Below the pieces are notes generated by a model that searched no databases, was not told the origin of the DNA, and worked only from the letters and a program-made list of their open reading frames with translations. DNA of 64,000 nt. Origin: JBEIHI01 sp964655245. Its GTDB lineage: Bacteria; Bdellovibrionota; UBA2394. Where the stretch lies: positions 7,521 to 71,520 of the forward strand of contig CAZZLQ010000003.1 in the NCBI GenBank assembly GCA_964655245.1, read 5' to 3'. Position 1 is the stretch's first letter, and every line of letters starts with the position of its first letter. The translations under genes and the position numbers were made by a program. This document shows positions 62,559 through 64,000 of this stretch, in pieces.

Positions 62559-64000
62559 TCAAGGAACCGTTGCACTGATATTTTTGAGCGTGGGCAGAGA
62601 ACCGTCTTGAATATTCCAAATGTCTGTTGAGTAACCCGCATCAATCCAAGTGCTTGCGGTTTGCATTTGAGCGCTGGTCCGCGCCGCTGCTAATTGTTCA
62701 GATCCCATGATAGCGGGAACAACGTCCTGATTAAAAAACAAGCCGCTGGCCAAAATCTGATTGCCCGTGAAATACGGATAGGTCTCTGCAAAAAATCCAC
62801 GGCTAAACTGAGTGAAAGACGTATTGGTTAAATCAAATCTCACACCGCTGAAGATGTTTTTCAGATTCGTATCGATCAAAGCTCCAAAGCCTCCAAGAGC
62901 TCCCGCGACATAATGGAAACTACCATTGCTCACTGCTAAGCCTCCCGTCACTGAAACATCTCGAGCAGAAAAGCAGCTTTGCGACAGACCACGCCTACCC
63001 ACAATTCCACCGAAGTTCCCTAATCCACCTGATGAGCCCGATCGAATGAACACATCCAAATGAACGGAAGTTTCTTCAATCCACCATGGCTCAAGCAGAG
63101 GGCATGGCGCAGATAACGCTCCCAGCAACCCTCCACTGTCTCCCAAAAAATATCTATGCTGACTCGCTTGCCCATCCGCATGCGCTTTGAGGTCGACATG
63201 CGATCGACTGATCTTAAAACTCAAGGGAACATTGAGATGAACATTGACCTCCCCTACAAGACCTCCGACCCAGTTGGCGCCAGTCTGCACGTTTGGAGCT
63301 TGATTGAGAGAGCTTGGCAACCACTGAAGCTCCATCCCCACTCGAGTGTTTCGGATTTGCAAACGGGCTTGCGAACTAGGGTTGGCTTCGTCTCGATAGA
63401 AGCCCCCGATCAATCCTCCGAGATGGCTCCCAAATCCAATCGTTTGAAACACGATTTCAACTGAGGAGTCTTGAATCTCAATTGAGGAGGCTTTCGCGGC
63501 CAATCCTCCGGCCAGAGTGATTCGATTGTTTGCTCCGACGCCTTGGATCTCAGCATTTCGCAGATGAACATTCACAAAGCGAGTCGGCTGATTGGTTGTG
63601 TTTTGAGAGGCAAGACCGACGATGCCCTCGCCTCCTTCCACAGCGCCTTGCCCAAACTGCGGGCTTTCAAAACGCAAGTTTTTGAACGTCGCACCGCGAG
63701 TGACACCGATGAAGGCATCGGGTGCGCGCAGATTCTTGATGGCAAATCCATTCCCGTTGATGGTGCCAGTAAATGGCGCCGATTCATTGCCAAGTTGTAG
63801 GGCGTAAATCCAGGGGGCGTTGGTAAGATCCACATCACTGACCAGATGGTGACAGCCGGATTTGTTGTTGCGAACATCGATCAGATCGGCGGCAGTTGCA
63901 ATCAAAAGCCCACGAGCGGAGGGATCCTTTGAGTAGGCGCGAGAGCGAGTGATGGTGTTTCCGTCTGAATCGGCATGAGTGATGAAAATCTCTCCACTTC
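62559..64000 (-). CDS. Large surface protein with GLUG-like beta-helix repeats (5' end outside window)
   Basis: At least 480 residues are present; the frame is still open at base 64000 (upstream residues include FITHADSDGNTIT), so the N-terminus is missing. The sequence is a repeated-strand protein: PFTGTINGNGFAIKNL resembles the FxGxxxGxGxxIxNL turn of GLUG/parallel-beta-helix surface proteins, followed by several GGLIG/GGLVG/GGLLG/GGIVG blocks at roughly 60-100 residue spacing. Such proteins are secreted adhesins or enzymes. No catalytic residues can be seen. It converges on the deoxyhypusine-synthase-like gene with an 11-base gap. Confidence 0.78.
   Translation of the reverse strand, partial: SGEIFITHADSDGNTITRSRAYSKDPSARGLLIATAADLIDVRNNKSGCHHLVSDVDLTNAPWIYALQLGNESAPFTGTINGNGFAIKNLRAPDAFIGVTRGATFKNLRFESPQFGQGAVEGGEGIVGLASQNTTNQPTRFVNVHLRNAEIQGVGANNRITLAGGLAAKASSIEIQDSSVEIVFQTIGFGSHLGGLIGGFYRDEANPSSQARLQIRNTRVGMELQWLPSSLNQAPNVQTGANWVGGLVGEVNVHLNVPLSFKISRSHVDLKAHADGQASQHRYFLGDSGGLLGALSAPCPLLEPWWIEETSVHLDVFIRSGSSGGLGNFGGIVGRRGLSQSCFSARDVSVTGGLAVSNGSFHYVAGALGGFGALIDTNLKNIFSGVRFDLTNTSFTQFSRGFFAETYPYFTGNQILASGLFFNQDVVPAIMGSEQLAAARTSAQMQTASTWIDAGYSTDIWNIQDGSLPTLKNISATVP

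Overview
The window looks like chromosomal DNA of a Gram-negative, outer-membrane bacterium of the Bdellovibrionota / former Deltaproteobacteria type. The evidence is a TIGR02147-type regulator, a Glt-like FHA/AgmX-PglI envelope cluster, many exported lipoproteins and outer-membrane proteins, an FHA-coupled sigma-54 activator, several sigma-54 promoters, and dense coding with many 4-nt gene overlaps. I see no rRNA, tRNA, CRISPR array, insertion sequence or prophage. The assignment rests on gene content only; no 16S or other marker is present.

Layout: 1-8.5 kb holds the end of a MutS-family ATPase, a SprT-like protease, TatA, FtsK, then a histidine kinase / response regulator / outer-membrane protein operon on the minus strand. 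8.5-19.1 kb (minus) holds priA-hutU, a TIGR02147 regulator coupled to a dockerin-like lipoprotein, a lipoprotein form of catalase-peroxidase, a HEAT-repeat exported protein and hutH. 19.2-22.5 kb (plus) is a transsulfuration operon: cystathionine beta-synthase, cystathionine gamma-lyase/synthase and an inositol-monophosphatase-family enzyme.

22.6-36.9 kb is the accessory heart of the window. It carries three tandem paralogous two-gene cassettes. Each pairs a very large (about 910-960 aa) PilW/GspJ-like minor prepilin, with a cysteine-rich C-terminal region, with a 540-565 aa PilX/GspK-like protein. Each cassette has its own sigma-54 (-24/-12) promoter. A small MshEN-like (possible c-di-GMP-binding) protein with a fourth sigma-54 promoter follows. 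I read this as a set of alternative type IV pilus or pseudopilus tip complexes.

36.9-46.5 kb is mostly housekeeping: a compact phosphoglucose isomerase, a lytic transglycosylase, an FHA/AAA+ sigma-54 activator, ferredoxin, and yicC-gmk-rpoZ-relA/spoT in the classical order. 46.5-54 kb carries an envelope cluster resembling myxobacterial Glt gliding machinery (TPR protein, small exported protein, LolA, FHA-TM-AgmX/PglI protein, beta-barrel), again behind a sigma-54 promoter, with a divergent CpaF-type ATPase. 54-64 kb holds a glycine-rich RRM protein, a pair of subtilisin-like lipoproteins of which one has lost its catalytic Asp, aconitase, a deoxyhypusine-synthase-like enzyme and the 3' part of a large surface protein that runs off the window.

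Seven near-consensus sigma-54 promoters are visible. All lie in front of genes for exported, pilus-like or envelope-machine proteins, which suggests a coordinated cell-surface regulon.
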